The notes: generated by a model not told the origin, from the letters alone. Shown: positions 1 through 13,039, counted from the stretch's first letter. The stretch is DNA of 64,000 nucleotides from Apostichopus japonicus (GCF_037975245.1 NC_092576.1:28321611-28385610); one strand, 5' to 3'. Made by a program: numbers and translations.

Positions 1-91
1 CCTTTTGAAGTACTTCTATCTAAATTTAGGAGTATAAATATACTTCCCTCTTGTGAATGAACATTATATGATTTGAATTAAAAAGATACTG

Positions 92-97
92 TTTATT
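92..97 (-). promoter_or_regulatory. candidate poly(A) signal downstream of the IFIT-like gene
   Basis: The plus-strand hexamer tttatt reads AATAAA on the minus strand, about 290 bases past the last stop of the IFIT-like reading frame. It is the closest canonical hexamer I saw on that side. The rest of 1-388 shows no other gene. Confidence 0.35.
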
Positions 98-388
98 ATG
101 TGATTACAATCAGTTAGGAGTTTGTGTTGTTACGACAACCATATCCAATATCTATCTATATCTTTTGTATGTGCAGTCACATCTCGTCTATCTTGAAATG
201 ACGAAAACAGCTCTTTTAGCAGTTTTTAAGGATATTGTTTCATAGTTAATGTAGCTGGCTTTTGACAAATTGACTTGTAAAGGCTTAATATTTAGAGTTT
301 AAACTTCATTACCTTGATATGCTAATTTTGATATTGGTCGAAGATAGAACAGATTTGTTTCAACACATATAATCCTCTCCGAGTAGTT

Positions 389-2429
389 TCATTTAGAAAA
401 AAAGGCATGACATTTTACCCGATATAAATGAATAGCATGGTCTAGTATTACCCTTGCTTGTAGAAGTACTGCGGTTGCCTTTTTCCCGCAGGTACCATTC
501 CATGATTTTCCATCGATGTGGGACTTGATGAGTTTCAACTCGAAATCTAAGCGTTCCCTGCGAAGTCTCTGTAGTGAGTCGTAAACCTTCAGTAGGAAAC
601 CTTTGTTTTTCGTTTGCCTTTTATCTGCCAAACCAGTATCATAAGTGAAAAATTGTTCCACCAGCTTTCTTATTAAATCCTGTTTCACGTCTATATGAAT
701 CATTTTGGCGAATTCGTCGTCACCATTTACTTCAAAATCAGCATGCAATATGTCGACTTTTTCGTCTAGGATTAACTTTATCCGTGCAAGTGTACAAGGG
801 ATACCTAACTTTATGTGAAAAAAAAATCGAAAGTAGTTTTTCAGCTGCCGTTGCAAATAGATAGCTACCCTCGAGACTTCCTTGCTCGATCGTTGAGGAA
901 ACCATTGAGTATATTTGCTGTGGGTTTTCCTCATTGTCTGCAAATCCGTCGTTGAGTCTTTTCTCCACCTGTGCAAGAGACAATCCGGTTCTGATCTCCC
1001 TTACTTTAACCATCTCTCCGTCACCATTCTTGACTTTGAGTAAATGCTCGTAAAGTGATATCGATTCGGAGTAGGAACCGAAACGTCTTTTCAGTTCCGC
1101 CATTTTAAATACTGCATACAGTTGAAATTGTACAGAGCTTACGTTTTCGCTTATTTTTCTTATCTTTTTAATGAATTCTTTTCTTCTTTTAGGATTGGTG
1201 CAAAGGGTAACTAATCTGTAGTAGATATTGACGATTTCGTCCATGTCGAAGACTTTCTCAAGTAACCTTTGGCCTAATTTTGCAGCAACCGTGTAAACAT
1301 ATAGACTATCTCCAGCAGATAGCATACCGTTCATTTCTTGTTCAAATATATCTGTGAATAAATTTTTAGCTTCTTCATAATCTTCAACTTTTGCTGTCAT
1401 CTCAGCATTTTCTATCAAGCAAGGGTTATGGGCAGGATCTATTTCATGTCCTTTTGTGAAATGAACTAAGGTTTGACTAAGATATTCCTCACTGTTAGTT
1501 GTGTCTTTAGTGTTAAAGCGAGCTTTGTTAAGTTTTCCCAGCTGAAAATGCGCCTCAGCTGTTTCCTTCCTTGTAAGTTGGTCCTTAAAAATATCTTCCG
1601 CAACATCAATTTTGCCAAGTTTTCTATAAACTGAACCTGCCTTTTCAGCAACTTTGGCATCATTTTGGCTACATTCTAAAGCTTCTGCGATATATAACTC
1701 TGCATCCTTTGACTCACCTAAGGGTGATAACACTTCACCGATATAAACTTTGACAAGACTATTATCAGGCTCTTTTTGTAATATGGTTTGCAATATATCC
1801 TTTCCCGATTTCAGGTTTTCTTGCTTTTTCTTAATGGCATCTTTAGTCCAACCATATTGACCAATTGATAGTCGTGATCTTCTTCCGAACATCAAGGCCT
1901 TTTCGAACAGCCACTGGCAGTTATCGGGGTATCCTTTCAATGCCTTATCAAAAAACACTTGTGATTCTTCGATCCATTTTGGCCCCAAACGGGAAAGACA
2001 CTATGCACGTTTAGCAAATATATAATGTTCGTGTTTTGGGAAATTCTCCTTCTCTTCGTTCAGAGTTCTCAATGTTTCTTCATATTTAACTCGGTATGGA
2101 TCTTTCCACATGCGAAAACAATTAATCACGATTCCGTAGCCAATCCTAGCTTCGTTGTTTTCGCTTAAAGTATTTGTTATGTATTCGTCCGCCCGCTCGA
2201 GAAATTTCAGGGCTTTAGTAAGACTAGGTTTCTTATTGTTGCAGAATTTCCCACACGGATACTCGAGAAAGGCTTGATATATCTTGTGTTCCACTACCAT
2301 CGAGTCTTCTGCATTATTTTGAGCTTTGCGCTTCAGTTGTAGGAGGTCAAGATTCGTTATCTCGTCCAGACGCCATGATGGATGAAAATGACAAGGTAAG
2401 TTTTGCCACCAGTTTTCTGTCATCGCCAT
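389..2429 (-). pseudogene. IFIT-like tetratricopeptide-repeat gene, interrupted
   Basis: IFIT proteins are cytosolic helical TPR proteins that in vertebrates bind foreign RNA; a role here is inference. The ATG at 2429-2427 opens MAMTENWWQNL and lies just after a good acceptor (ttgtttattatag), so a 5'UTR intron is likely. The frame runs 142 codons to a TAG (plus 2001-2003) and continues in the same frame with CLSRLGPKWIEESQVFF, so this is one gene and not two. TPR-type helices are visible, for example YEEAKNLFTDIFEQ and ESISLYEHLLKVK. At plus 818-826 a run of nine A marks a frameshift; the helical protein continues in the next frame (HIKLGIPCTLARIKLIL) to a stop at 389. Total about 680 residues. 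Two breaks suggest a pseudogene, but one nonsense base plus a homopolymer slip could also be assembly error. Confidence 0.65.
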
Positions 2430-2434
2430 GTCTA

Positions 2435-4202
2435 TAATAAACAAAATGATATCAGAGCGTATGTATAACTCAACTGAAATACATTGAAACTTCGTTATTT
2501 TGTTTACAGATTACCCATAATAGAAAATGCATATTACAATAACTGTCTTCATCTGGTTGCGGTATGGTAAACGTCATCAACTTAGAAACAATAATTACCG
2601 GAAGACAACCCATATATTTCAGATCGCATTCGAATTGCATCTGAGCCAAACAGATGTAGCCTCATATAAGTTAATGGGTACAAAAGATCTTGGCAGTACA
2701 ATTCTGCTACACCAAATAACGAACATGCAAGAATATTACAAATAAACAATATCAGCTAATTCATACGATTATTTTGTGTTTTCAACCTGTTATAACCTGT
2801 ATATAAATTTTAAGCTTAAATTACCTGTTACTCCACTGACTGTAGTGCTGCAGATACACGTAATACACGTATATGAATACAGTAAAAAAATACAACAAAC
2901 ATATAAATACGAAGCTAATGGAATTACCCGTTCATCAGTATTGTTTAATAATCTTTTAAGGAGGTCAAAGTTTGATATTCCAGATGCAAACAACGATTAC
3001 GTCAAAATGCTTGTGTATGCATTGTACATAATAGAATAACGTGCAACGTATGCATGGTATTCTGCTACGCATTGTAAATGATAACTATGTATGTATGTAT
3101 TTTATATCCTTCTCAAGGCTCTCCAGCTGACCGAAGTCAGTCTCTTACATTCATATTTAACGTCCATGATTATGGGTTATCAATTGTCAAAACTCTGTAA
3201 CTGGACGACATACATAAATCTTGGAGTGACTCGAACTCAGGACCTCATGATTGAAAGGCTCCGGCGTTCACCACCGAGCTAACACTCCACAAATCTAGAG
3301 TTGTATAAGCAGTTTGCAAATATCGCCAAAGCAAAAGAGAAAAATCTTGAGCATATTTTAAGAGCATTTTGCAGTATGCTATATACAGTACGAGACAGCA
3401 TCAGGGCATACCATAGTGATGAAATCTTTTACCATGTAAATTATAACGTAGTCGGTTAATTTGACTGTCCGCTGTCGTCAGTTATGAAGGTGTAAATGAT
3501 GTGCTAACCACACATATATCCTACAGACTGTACAGAACTCTAAATTGTAATAAAAAGTAAACAAACCAACTTTTTCAACGATGTATTTGAACATTACGTC
3601 TTTATGTGCTTGAAATATTTCCGTCATGCAGACATGGTTGTATTCCCATCCAGCCCTAACCCGCATATTCTTTATATCGAACTACAATACAATCCAAAAC
3701 ACTGTATGTTCTGGCAATTTGAATATTCGGTCTGAAGCCGGCTATGGTACTTGCTTAATGATTGATAACCAGTATACCCCTACCTTTAAACCAACGTATC
3801 CTTCCTCTACGAAGAGATATTAGTCTGCATACGAAAGATGCTTTCAACATATTACGCTTGTATTACTAGGTCAAACTTTGAACCACACTATAACCAATTG
3901 CACCTCTTTGGATTGACATGCATGTGTGCAAAGAAAGACTGGAATTGTCTCGAAATCTATTTAAGGCAATGGAAACCGATCAGTGCATTTTGAACTTGAA
4001 TTTTACAAACTCCAATAGTTTTGAACAGTGAGATGGTAACAAAGACTTTCATCTCAGTGACCATTGTGTCAAACGTTTACTAACCCTACAAATAAGTACT
4101 TATTTCAGACAGATATATATATATAAAAAAACAGTTTCCACTGAAAAAACTGAAAGTGTTTAACACACAATATATTAGTTTATTCATAAATGTTCTATGC
4201 AG
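2435..4202. other. intergenic, no gene recognised
   Basis: Apart from the tRNA-like SINE head at 3222-3290 I see only short open frames without recognisable domains. It separates the divergently placed IFIT-like and fibrinogen-domain genes. Unseen 5' exons of either gene could lie here. Confidence 0.4.
3222..3290 (-). repeat. tRNA-derived SINE head, degraded
   Basis: Read on the minus strand it has a pol III A-box-like stretch (TTAGCTCGGTGGTGAACGC) and a B box (GAGTTCGAGTC) at tRNA-like spacing. The rest does not fold into a clean tRNA, so I call a SINE head or tRNA pseudogene and not a functional tRNA. Confidence 0.5.
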
Positions 4203-6126
4203 GGCTTTCACGTCATTAATATAGTCGTAACGACTTTCTCATATCGCTTACTTGACTATCCTTGGATACGTATGCTTGACGTCTTGCATTATACACAAGA
4301 CGGTGTTTACAGCATCCAGCAATCCGGATGGCCGGGTACTGCGTTCAATGTAACATGTAAGATGGACCATGGTGAAGGATGGACTGTAAGTATTTGGTTT
4401 TAGGACTAGGAATTGTTTTTAGGACTCACATATACAAAGAAATGTTGACAATTTTTAAATACCGATCAACAAATATGCGTACAGCTTAAATCAACATTTA
4501 ACTATAACGTTGGCTATATATTTAACTATAGAGAAAATATGAATGTTATTCTTGCAAATACTACTCAAAGAGGGTGTCACTTCAATGATAGGGTATTTAC
4601 GTTGTTATAAAGCATTTTTTTTGTGGAGAGAAATTTATAAGCATTTCTAGAAATATTAAAACAACTTGTAAGTCTAGTTTTTCTACTACAATTTTTCTGA
4701 GAAAAGAGTCTGTGTCTCTATTTTGATTGATAATAACCTTTCTTTTTTTCTTTTTTACACACTTATCCGATACTGTGTAATCTTTAGTTCAGATTTCTTC
4801 AATTTTTTGTGCACCCTTAGGTGTTTCAACGTCGTAATGATGGATCGATTTCCTTCGTCCAAACATGAACTACGTATAAACAAGGATTTGGCGATCTACA
4901 AAGTAATTTCTGGCTTGGAAATGACAAACTTCATTACTGGACAAATCAGAGAGACTACACCCTTCGCTTCAACATTTCTCTTGCTGATGGGTCGCATAAG
5001 TATGCTCAATTTACAGAGTTTGAAATAGAGTCTAAGACCAACAACTACATGATAACTAAAATTGGCACCCGTAGTGGAAATACAGGTTTGTTTCTTACTT
5101 CATTGTGTATTTTTCTCCCACAGTAAGCGTATGCCCATTAATTTTGTTATGATCATATTTTAATGGAGAATTCTCCTTAGGCAGAGAGAGCGATGTTCGC
5201 ACTCTGATGAATGACGGAACAGTGGCGACTTTTCTAACCATTTTCGTACCAAAATTTTGGAATATTTTCTCCTTTGTATCTTTAAAAGTGAACTTCTCTT
5301 CATCATTATAACTGTGACAGTTTAGGATGAAGTTATCTAAACTATATTTATTTGTGCCTATTTTATCGAATTCTTGGCGATATACACAGTTGACTTTTGT
5401 ATCTCCAATCTCGTCTAATCACAAGTGTATTACAATTTCCTCGAAATAAGATATTTGTAACTTTTCTCAATTCTGACCAGTTAATGAAATGAAAACAAAA
5501 ATACCATAATATTGGCACATGCAACGTATTCTATGCTAGTTACACTACTTCTAAATACGACTAACAGTTATTGTGTAATTTGGAATGTGAGGTTGTCAAT
5601 AACATCTCGGTTTCAACAAATATACGGTATCAAATAGATAACCTTCCAGCAGCTATGAAAACTTGAAAGCTACCGCAGCAATGAAAGGGTATGCCCAGTC
5701 AGGGAGGTGGAAGCGCATTGGTCCAGTCAGTTGTATAAACAAGGAATAGAACGACGCAAGATCGTGCTTCCATTGTCGATAAAAGCTAGTGTCAATTGTT
5801 TTTTATGTTACTTGCCTCATTCCATAAATACATACTAACCTGGAATTACCTAGGTAATGAACTGAACTGACACAAGATGAGCAGAACTAGAAATGTAAGA
5901 GTTTGCAAAATCTAGAACAGTAAAAGAAGTACAAAATGCACTCATGCTCAAAGTGCGGTTTTAAAACAATGATGCCCTTCATGTGAGTCTGAAGTTAAAG
6001 AGGTTTATATTTTTGGACATCCTTCGTCAGGATTTAAGCCAGATGCGAAAATTCATATCTTATTAGACTTTAATGACACACTACCAAAATAAGCATTTTC
6101 ATAGCCAAAACAATTTCTTAACTATG

Positions 6127-7002
6127 TGTGAGGTAGTGCCCAGTGAGCTACCGACTATTTACGTAATGGGCATGTATAACAGCGCAATTTCATGTTTCGT
6201 TAGCTTAGGAAACAGCTGACTTCGACTACTTAGAAATCTGCCACGGCAATAGTTTGCCCGAGTACTTCTAGTTGGTAGTGCGGATACACATGTATATTTT
6301 TATTGTAAAAGTTTTCTTTCATATTAACCCATTTTATCTTATTTCATTTTATCTTATCTTATTTTATCTTATTTCAGGTATCTTGTATCTTGTATTTCAG
6401 GTATCTTGTATTGGCCGTTTGAGGACAAACTTCCTTTAGCAGGGGAGAGTGTGAGGTAGTGCCCAGTGAGCTACCGACTATTTACGTAATGGGCATGTAC
6501 TCTCCAGCATACTTTTGTTCGACTTGGCGTCCCCTGTTCAGCGCTTTCGGTTTCGCTAAGTAGGCCCTGTTCGTTCTCTCTTTATTCTATTCACTCCGAA
6601 ATCTCCTTGCGTTACGTTCAGCGGCAGCCATATTGTGTACATTCCTATTTGTTTTCATTACCATTATTTATTGAGAGACGTAGCTCATCAGCCACCATGT
6701 TAGAGTAATTAACTCATCTCCGGGAAAAGATAATATCCACCGCCCTCTTACAATGCTACAAACTTAACCGCCCAATAAAGTTGCCACCACGTACGGAGAA
6801 GTACGGAAGCTATGTGATTTGTTGTGTTTGTTTTCCCTACTCTCTGTCATAACATATGGTTAAGAATGGTTAAGTGTATATATGAGCCAGGAGTTATGAC
6901 GAAATTCCTATATTAAAGTTCTTTGCACTAATTTGGTTAAACTTATATTATTCAATTCCGCCATAAGAACTTTGGGGGTGTTTGTTTGCAATAACTATAA
7001 CA
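6127..7002 (+). mobile_element. LTR retrotransposon relic (truncated 5' LTR plus 3' LTR)
   Basis: A 50-base stretch starting TGTGAGGTAGTGCCCAG occurs identically at 6127 and 6450. The second copy is preceded by a purine-rich tract (AGCAGGGGAGAG), the usual position of a polypurine tract beside a 3' LTR. From 6450 to 7002 the sequence begins TG, ends CA and contains AATAAAG and a TATA-like stretch, as expected for an LTR of about 553 bases. The left LTR keeps only its first 50 bases and no internal coding domain remains. Candidate target duplication CTATG/TTATG, imperfect. Lies within the last intron of the fibrinogen gene. Confidence 0.5.
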
Positions 7003-7009
7003 TTATGAC

Positions 7010-8180
7010 CAGGGACGTAGCTAAGGCCTGATGATGGGGGGGGGGGAGTGGCTAAAATTCCAACTGGATGTGTTTTGAAGCCAGAAAATTCCGACTGCTG
7101 CCTTGTACTCCCCCCCCCCCCGCCCCGTACTACTCGTCAACATTAACAGTTGAAAGCGCGCGTAGCCAGCGGAATTTTTTTCGATACTTTTACCATTGGC
7201 CCTCACTTCACAAACTTATTAATCACTCTGGTTAAGCAAGTAAGCAACTGAGTATAGTTATCTGCTTGAAGGCTACATAGACTACTGACTACAAAAGCTA
7301 TCTATGTTAATGTAACAAAGGTTAGAACTTTTTTTTCAACAAATTATATTCGACGACATAGTGAATTACCAAAGAATACAGTGCTTGTTACTAGCACCCT
7401 TAATATTATTTTCTTTGGTGGGGGGGGGGGGTGGGGCTATTAATCACTCACATGAAAAAATTCAATTGTTCACCATATTCCAACTGAGCATTTGGAATGA
7501 AGTGAACAATTAAACAATTTGCAGAAAAATGTTAAGTTGACGAGATACAAAAAGTTGTCAATTAAACATTTTGCAGAAAATTTTTCAATTTCTCAGTTGG
7601 AATGAAGTGAACAATTCAAAATTTTTCAAAAAATGTCCAATTGACGAGATATGATAAGTTGTCAATTAAACATTTTCAGAAAATTGTTCAATTGCTCAGT
7701 TAAAGCAACTGAGCAATCCAGCTTTTTTTCTGATTTTTGGATAAGATTTTATCTTGTTATCTCAACAATTTACTGGAAAATGTCAACTTATGGGGCAAAG
7801 TTTTTCTTATGTTGATGGCACTTTTAAGCTTCCGTAGATTAGCAACTAACGAACAGGGTCAACCCACCCAATAGCAAAGTTAATACATAAATTAACCGAA
7901 TTGAAGCGTTCTGTTAGGCATTTTTTTAGAGTATTCAAAATCATACGAAGTTTTGTATGGTGGAGTATAAGGATCGCGAGATACAATTTCTCAATGTGAG
8001 AAGGAAAACGTTGTAAATATGGCTGATTAAAGGTCAACTTTGACCGAAAATTTTAGGTCACTCACAAATTACAAGAATATGTGAAAATTAGAATGCGACA
8101 GTCGGAAAAATTAGAGTGTGACAGTCGGAAAGGCGGTGAGAACCCCCCCCCCCCACACCCTCCCTCTAGCGACGTCCCTG
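7010..8180. mobile_element. non-autonomous hAT element with 8-bp target duplication
   Basis: The termini are inverted repeats: CAGGGACGTAGCTA at the left and TAGCGACGTCCCTG at the right. They are flanked by a perfect 8-bp direct repeat ATTATGAC (7002-7009 and 8181-8188). An 8-bp duplication with CAGGG ends is the hAT signature. The interior has no transposase, only poly-G/C runs near both ends and a diverged tandem repeat (about 7.44-7.70 kb) based on caattgttcac and gttgtcaattaaac. It abuts the LTR relic. Confidence 0.85.
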
Positions 8181-8629
8181 ATTATGACGCATATGCTATT
8201 CAACTCAAACATGTATCTCTAATTCTAAGCACTGGATTCATTATGTAAACATAAGAGTCGGAAACCATATGTTCTTATTGTTGCATATACAAGCATACAA
8301 TTCCTTTCTTCTTCTTTTTTTAACACAGAAAATACTTTCCCGGGGTATAGAGGCAAACACTTTAGCACGCATGACCGTGACAATGACGCTAGCGGTAATT
8401 TCAACTGTGCTGAGAGACACTGTAGCGGTTGGTGGCACTCTACTTGCTATAATACTCAACGATACTGCAATCGATTTCGATATAACAGCAGCTGTAACAC
8501 CATCTGCACTGACGATAACTTAATGGTAACTACAATGGAGCAGGTGCAGAGAGCATCTTCAGCTATTTTTATCCTAGTACGTGGTGTAATATTACATTCG
8601 TTGAGATGAAGATTCGTCCATCATCTTGA

Positions 8630-10350
8630 CCAAGACATGTCAACGAGAAACAACAAGGACAACAGTCATAAAATCAAAGAAACAGCATTAAGCGTAGATA
8701 GAAATAAGATGAAAAATATCAGAAAACAAATCATTTTATTTGTTAAATGCTATATATAAAACTATAAATCAGATCATTGGGAACATTACACATGACTGTT
8801 AATCAACTATGTTAAAGGAATAACTTAACAATGTTGTTTTTATCTAATGTTCTGAAAGTATCGGTGTATGGAGTTGACAAGCTATGAATGTATGACTACT
8901 TACGTGCTTTTTGCTCTTAGGAATGATCGATACATCATATATCACTGTGACACTAAACGAAAAAAAAATAGAAACTCAGTTATGCATTATTTACTAGAAA
9001 GATTCTCCAACCTGAATAATTGTGGACAGAGACTGCTCAAAAGAGACCACGAAGATAAATGATATCGTAGATTCATTTCAAAACTCGCGTCATTTCTTTA
9101 CTCGTATTTTCGTTGTGTTTATAAACACATATGCTGTCAGAAAGAAGTTCCACTAGGATATTAAACACGGAGTGGATTTTAAGACCAAATAACTTTCACT
9201 TCTCGTTTCTTTAATATTCCCAGCAGAAATAGTAATAGAATCAACGAAAACTTAAACTTAAAGAAAGGAACTTACACCAATGTTACTCTGGTCAAGATTA
9301 TTACTGGCGAGCATACGTGCAATCCTAAAAATAGTTTGATGAAGCAACGCTTTCTCACCATGGGTCGCGAAACGAAACAAGTGCGGGTCGAGAGCGCGGT
9401 AGTGGAAGACAAAGGTCAAATCACACACAAAAGCATTGTGGCCATTGCACGTACACCAAAATAACAATATGAACCAATAATTCATACACAAGTAGGTAAT
9501 AACACATTACTTGTCTATCAATTAACGTAAAACTATAAAGATCGTAGGAGATCAAAGGTCAATCATGGTTAAATATATACGGAAAGGTTGTTTGCTAGTT
9601 ACTCCTAGACTATACGGCTGATAGACTTTAAACTTAGTGGGTACGTGCTAAGGCATTTGTTGTTTGGCCTGTATGACTATTGACGCCATAAGGACAACGG
9701 TCACAGGTCTACTAACCCATATAGTACTGTGGCCATTACACGTATACTAAAATAAGCGTTTTGAAAACAACTCATGGACCATAAGACCGATGGACTTCAA
9801 ACTTGTTGAGTTTGTGCTTTGAGATGGGTTGTAGTACATGTGTGACTAATGGAGTCGTCATGTAGTTAGAGGTAAGAGGTCAATAACAAACAACATATCT
9901 TCAATTACAGTTAAATGCCAAATATCACCTGATCAAAGGAGGTAAAGGTTACCATTGGCCAAATTTTGCACGTAGCAAAATCACATAGACTGCGTGGTTA
10001 ACTTATTTCAAGTTTCAAGTGTATGATATTTCTTCGGTGGCTTTGTTCATTGCTTAACAAACTTGCTACAAATTCATAGTCAGTAATAACAAACTTGTTC
10101 TTTGGTTAAATGTAAATTCCAAACCTTAAAAGTGTTCAAAATGTTTTACCAACGAGGTACTTTATTATGAATAAATTGTTTGAATGGACGTTTATACCCA
10201 AATATAAGGGTGAGATTTGCAACTCCATGAATTGCTTTCTTGTGTTGTCTTTACGATGGCGCTCTTGAAGATTTTAAACAACACCACTCTAGAAAGCGAA
10301 CGAAGAAATCATTAGGTCTTTGCGGTTCCAAAATCAACCTCTCATTCATT
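8630..10350. repeat. intergenic; diverged tandem repeat at about 9.56-9.90 kb
   Basis: No gene recognised. Between 9560 and 9900 a unit of roughly 190 bases seems to recur in diverged form: phrases such as gatagactttaaacttagtgggt and gatggacttcaaacttgttgag, or tgtggccattacacgta and tgtggccattgcacgta (9435), line up at intervals. Old tandem or transposon-derived repeat. Confidence 0.3.
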
Positions 10351-10470
10351 GTAGGGGAAATGTTTCAGCTTCCCTGACCGAGATAATGACGCATTTGGTA
10401 ATTTCATCATAAACATATGACTGCCGGATTGGTGGCACTTCGATTTTCAAGTCGTGGTAATAAGCCTCGT
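10351..10470 (+). pseudogene. decayed fibrinogen-domain exon
   Basis: The frame reads FSFPDRDNDAFGNF, an in-frame TGA, then LPDWWHFDF. This matches exon C of the fibrinogen gene 2 kb upstream (DRDNDASGNFNC and CSGWWHSTC), including the acidic calcium-site motif and the WW pair. Cysteines are lost and no splice sites are convincing. It is a relic of a neighbouring fibrinogen-related gene copy, supporting a former cluster. Confidence 0.65.
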
Positions 10471-11971
10471 ATCCTAGACTGAAAGTTATTTTTTATTACT
10501 TATATTCAGTTTTCAAATAATTATGAGTTGCTTTGGGTATATAGAAAACTGTTCCAAATTTGATGAAATTGCACGGAACCGATGGAACAGACTGGCGTAA
10601 CGTTTTCAGTCCTTAATGAGGTGAACCATCAACAGTGGGCAACGTAAAACGTTGTGTCTCTCATTATCATATGAATTACAGGTTGAGAGGAAATGGTATT
10701 TTAAAAATAGCTCAATGTTAGGAACACAGTTGTTTTTGTAAGTGCTAGGCAGACATGGTTGTTTCGACGTAGCGTGACGTACAGGTTGGTGCCACTGGGA
10801 GAAGAGACCGAGCCACTCCTTGCAAACTAATTTATATGACATTCGGTAAGGTTACTCGACCGTAACTTGGAACTGCAGTAATTGTGCTCTACGTTTAGAA
10901 ATTAGCATAATAATACACTACCATTTAAAACGTGCATTACAGCAATTAGCGTAGCAAATCTTTAAAGTAACATGCTGCATCATAACACTCTCCAGAAGGA
11001 TCCATAATGCCTATGAGAATGACTGTACACTTTTGAGTGAATGCGGTTGCTTTGTGGTAGATGGGAGCTTGGTCAAGAGTCATTGCAAAAACAATTTATA
11101 TCTTGCAGGATTTGGAGTTAATTCTGATAAATTTCTTGACGTTACTTGATACTTTAAACTCATTAAAGTGCAGCATATTAGCCCAAAGAGATGATCCCTC
11201 TTATGTGTAGCTTAAAGAACTTAAACATATAGTTGATAGAAGTTTTGAAATATTCCTTATACATGTGGTTACAATGTATCTGTAGTGTCTGAACGACGGC
11301 ATTTTGAGAATGCTACTCGATCATCAGCATTCACTTGGAGGAAAGTTTAGGATCATAGCTACGATTAAGTTTATCAATTAAATCTCATCTTGAATCATGC
11401 CAGGTATCTTTCGAAAAGTTTACACAGACTGATATTTGTTTTCTTCTGATAAACTATTAATATCTAGGTCATACTTAGACAACAGCTCTGTGATTACATC
11501 GGGACATCATTGATTAAATGGTATCATTGGAAATACGATCGGAATAATAGTAAAAAAGTGTTTTCATTATAACCTTGGTGATATTATTTCTACGGTAGTA
11601 TATTATTCTCCCACTTCCATGAAATTAACTATGAGACTCTTACCCATTAACTGTTATTTGAACAAACATCAGTATCGGGAACATCTCGAGGTTAAATTCC
11701 ACTACCGATCTTTTTGTTTTGAAAACTTGGGAATACCTTCACTCTGTTGTGTTGTTTAAAACATGAATAAAGAACTTGTGATATCAACTAAAAACTAGTA
11801 AAATAAATGAGGTTTCTCTATTTCTAAACCAATGTTTAACGTAACATATTCAATATGACGGTCCTTAGTTTGATATTCTGCAAAATAAATAACCAATGGG
11901 ATCAGGCAGCGTGTCATCTAACTAACGATCATGATGCCAGTGTCCAATATCAGTCGATTCTCACAGAGATT

Positions 11972-12244
11972 ACAGTAACTACTGTAAATCTTAAAGTTTT
12001 GTACCACAGTAAATTCTGGATCGTGCTGACAAATATGATAAATCGGTAGCATGTGCTATTAAGTTTACAGTAAGAACTGAGGTTATTTGTAATTCCAACA
12101 AAATACAAATACCAAACAACTGGTTTGTTGGAATTACACATATCCTCAGTTCTTACTGTAATCCTAATAGCACATTCTACCGATTTATAGCACGATCCAG
12201 ATTTTACTGTGGTACAAAACTGTAAAATTTACAGTAGTTACTGT
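11972..12244. mobile_element. long palindromic element (foldback MITE-like)
   Basis: About 273 bases in which the two halves are near-perfect reverse complements. The left arm begins ACAGTAACTACTGTAAATC; the right arm ends TTTACAGTAGTTACTGT. Further matching blocks include the tttgtaccacagta and gaactgaggtta segments. The short centre is around 12105-12118. No coding capacity, and I could not fix a target duplication. Confidence 0.7.
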
Positions 12245-12936
12245 GTTTTCTATGTGTATCAGGTGCCAATACAATCCTTATTACAATCCTTATTAAAATA
12301 AATCGAGTCAGGCGAGTAGCAAGCCTCCGAGCCTCGGTGTGCAGGGCAAACAATACTACTTTGTCCCTATTTCAGGAAATTGAAGTTGACTTAACATATC
12401 GTTTGAAACATAAAGCAAAAATATTAATAATACAAAACAAATATACCAAGAAAAATTATGCATACATAGGCTGTAAGATGTATATCAAATTTACTTCTCC
12501 ATTGTGTTCAGACAATAATGAAACGACGTTGATTAAATACGTGTTTGCTCTGAACGAAGCGCCATTTGATACAAACAAAAATGAAAGGTTCCATTTTGAA
12601 TAATGTAAGCTCATATATTTATTTATTTATTTATTAAAGAATATAATAGTGCGGTGACTTTTCTCAGATCTGTTGACAATTTGTAAGACAGACGCTTCGC
12701 CTGGTACCGTCAATTGCACAAAATTGAGATAAAGTAAAAATATCGATTTTTGAAACGTAGGTTCAATTTCAGATTTGTCGTATCATAAAAGTCTTCAATG
12801 ATGCAAAAATGTTTTTTGCCTTCAGTTGGACAGATACATCATAAAACACTTGCGTAATACTCTCTCATTGGCAGTTATACAAATCATTCAATCACGCCTT
12901 CATAGCCAGTAGTATCCCTGTGGTCGAGTGGTATGG
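12245..12936. other. spacer before array unit 1
   Basis: No gene recognised. Contains a short (TTTA)n run near 12615-12640. The 88-codon open frame at 12337-12603 shows no domain. Confidence 0.3.
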
Positions 12937-12995
<59 letters not shown>

Positions 12996-13002
12996 TTACA
13001 TT

Positions 13003-13039
<37 letters not shown>

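Larger units (their letters stand above)
4203..8629 (+). pseudogene. fibrinogen-related protein (FReD domain), three exons, broken
   Basis: Three exons of a fibrinogen C-terminal domain, a secreted lectin-like module used in invertebrate immunity. Exon A, 4203-4385, has acceptor ctatgcag and donor gtaagt; it carries DGVYSIQQSGWPGTAFNVTC and GEGWT. Exon B, 4821-5085, opens VFQRRNDGSISF and carries FWLGNDKLHYWT. Exon C, 8329-8629, carries the calcium-site motif DRDNDASGNFNC and CSGWWHSTC, ending TFVEMKIRPSS. Phases join correctly (0, then 1). Two defects: TGA at 4866-4868 where the family has Trp (FVQT*TTYKQGFG), and a one-base frameshift near 8517-8523, since the terminal motif WCNITFVEMKIRPSS is in another frame. 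I did not find upstream exons or a signal peptide. The large third intron holds an LTR relic and a hAT element. Confidence 0.8.
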
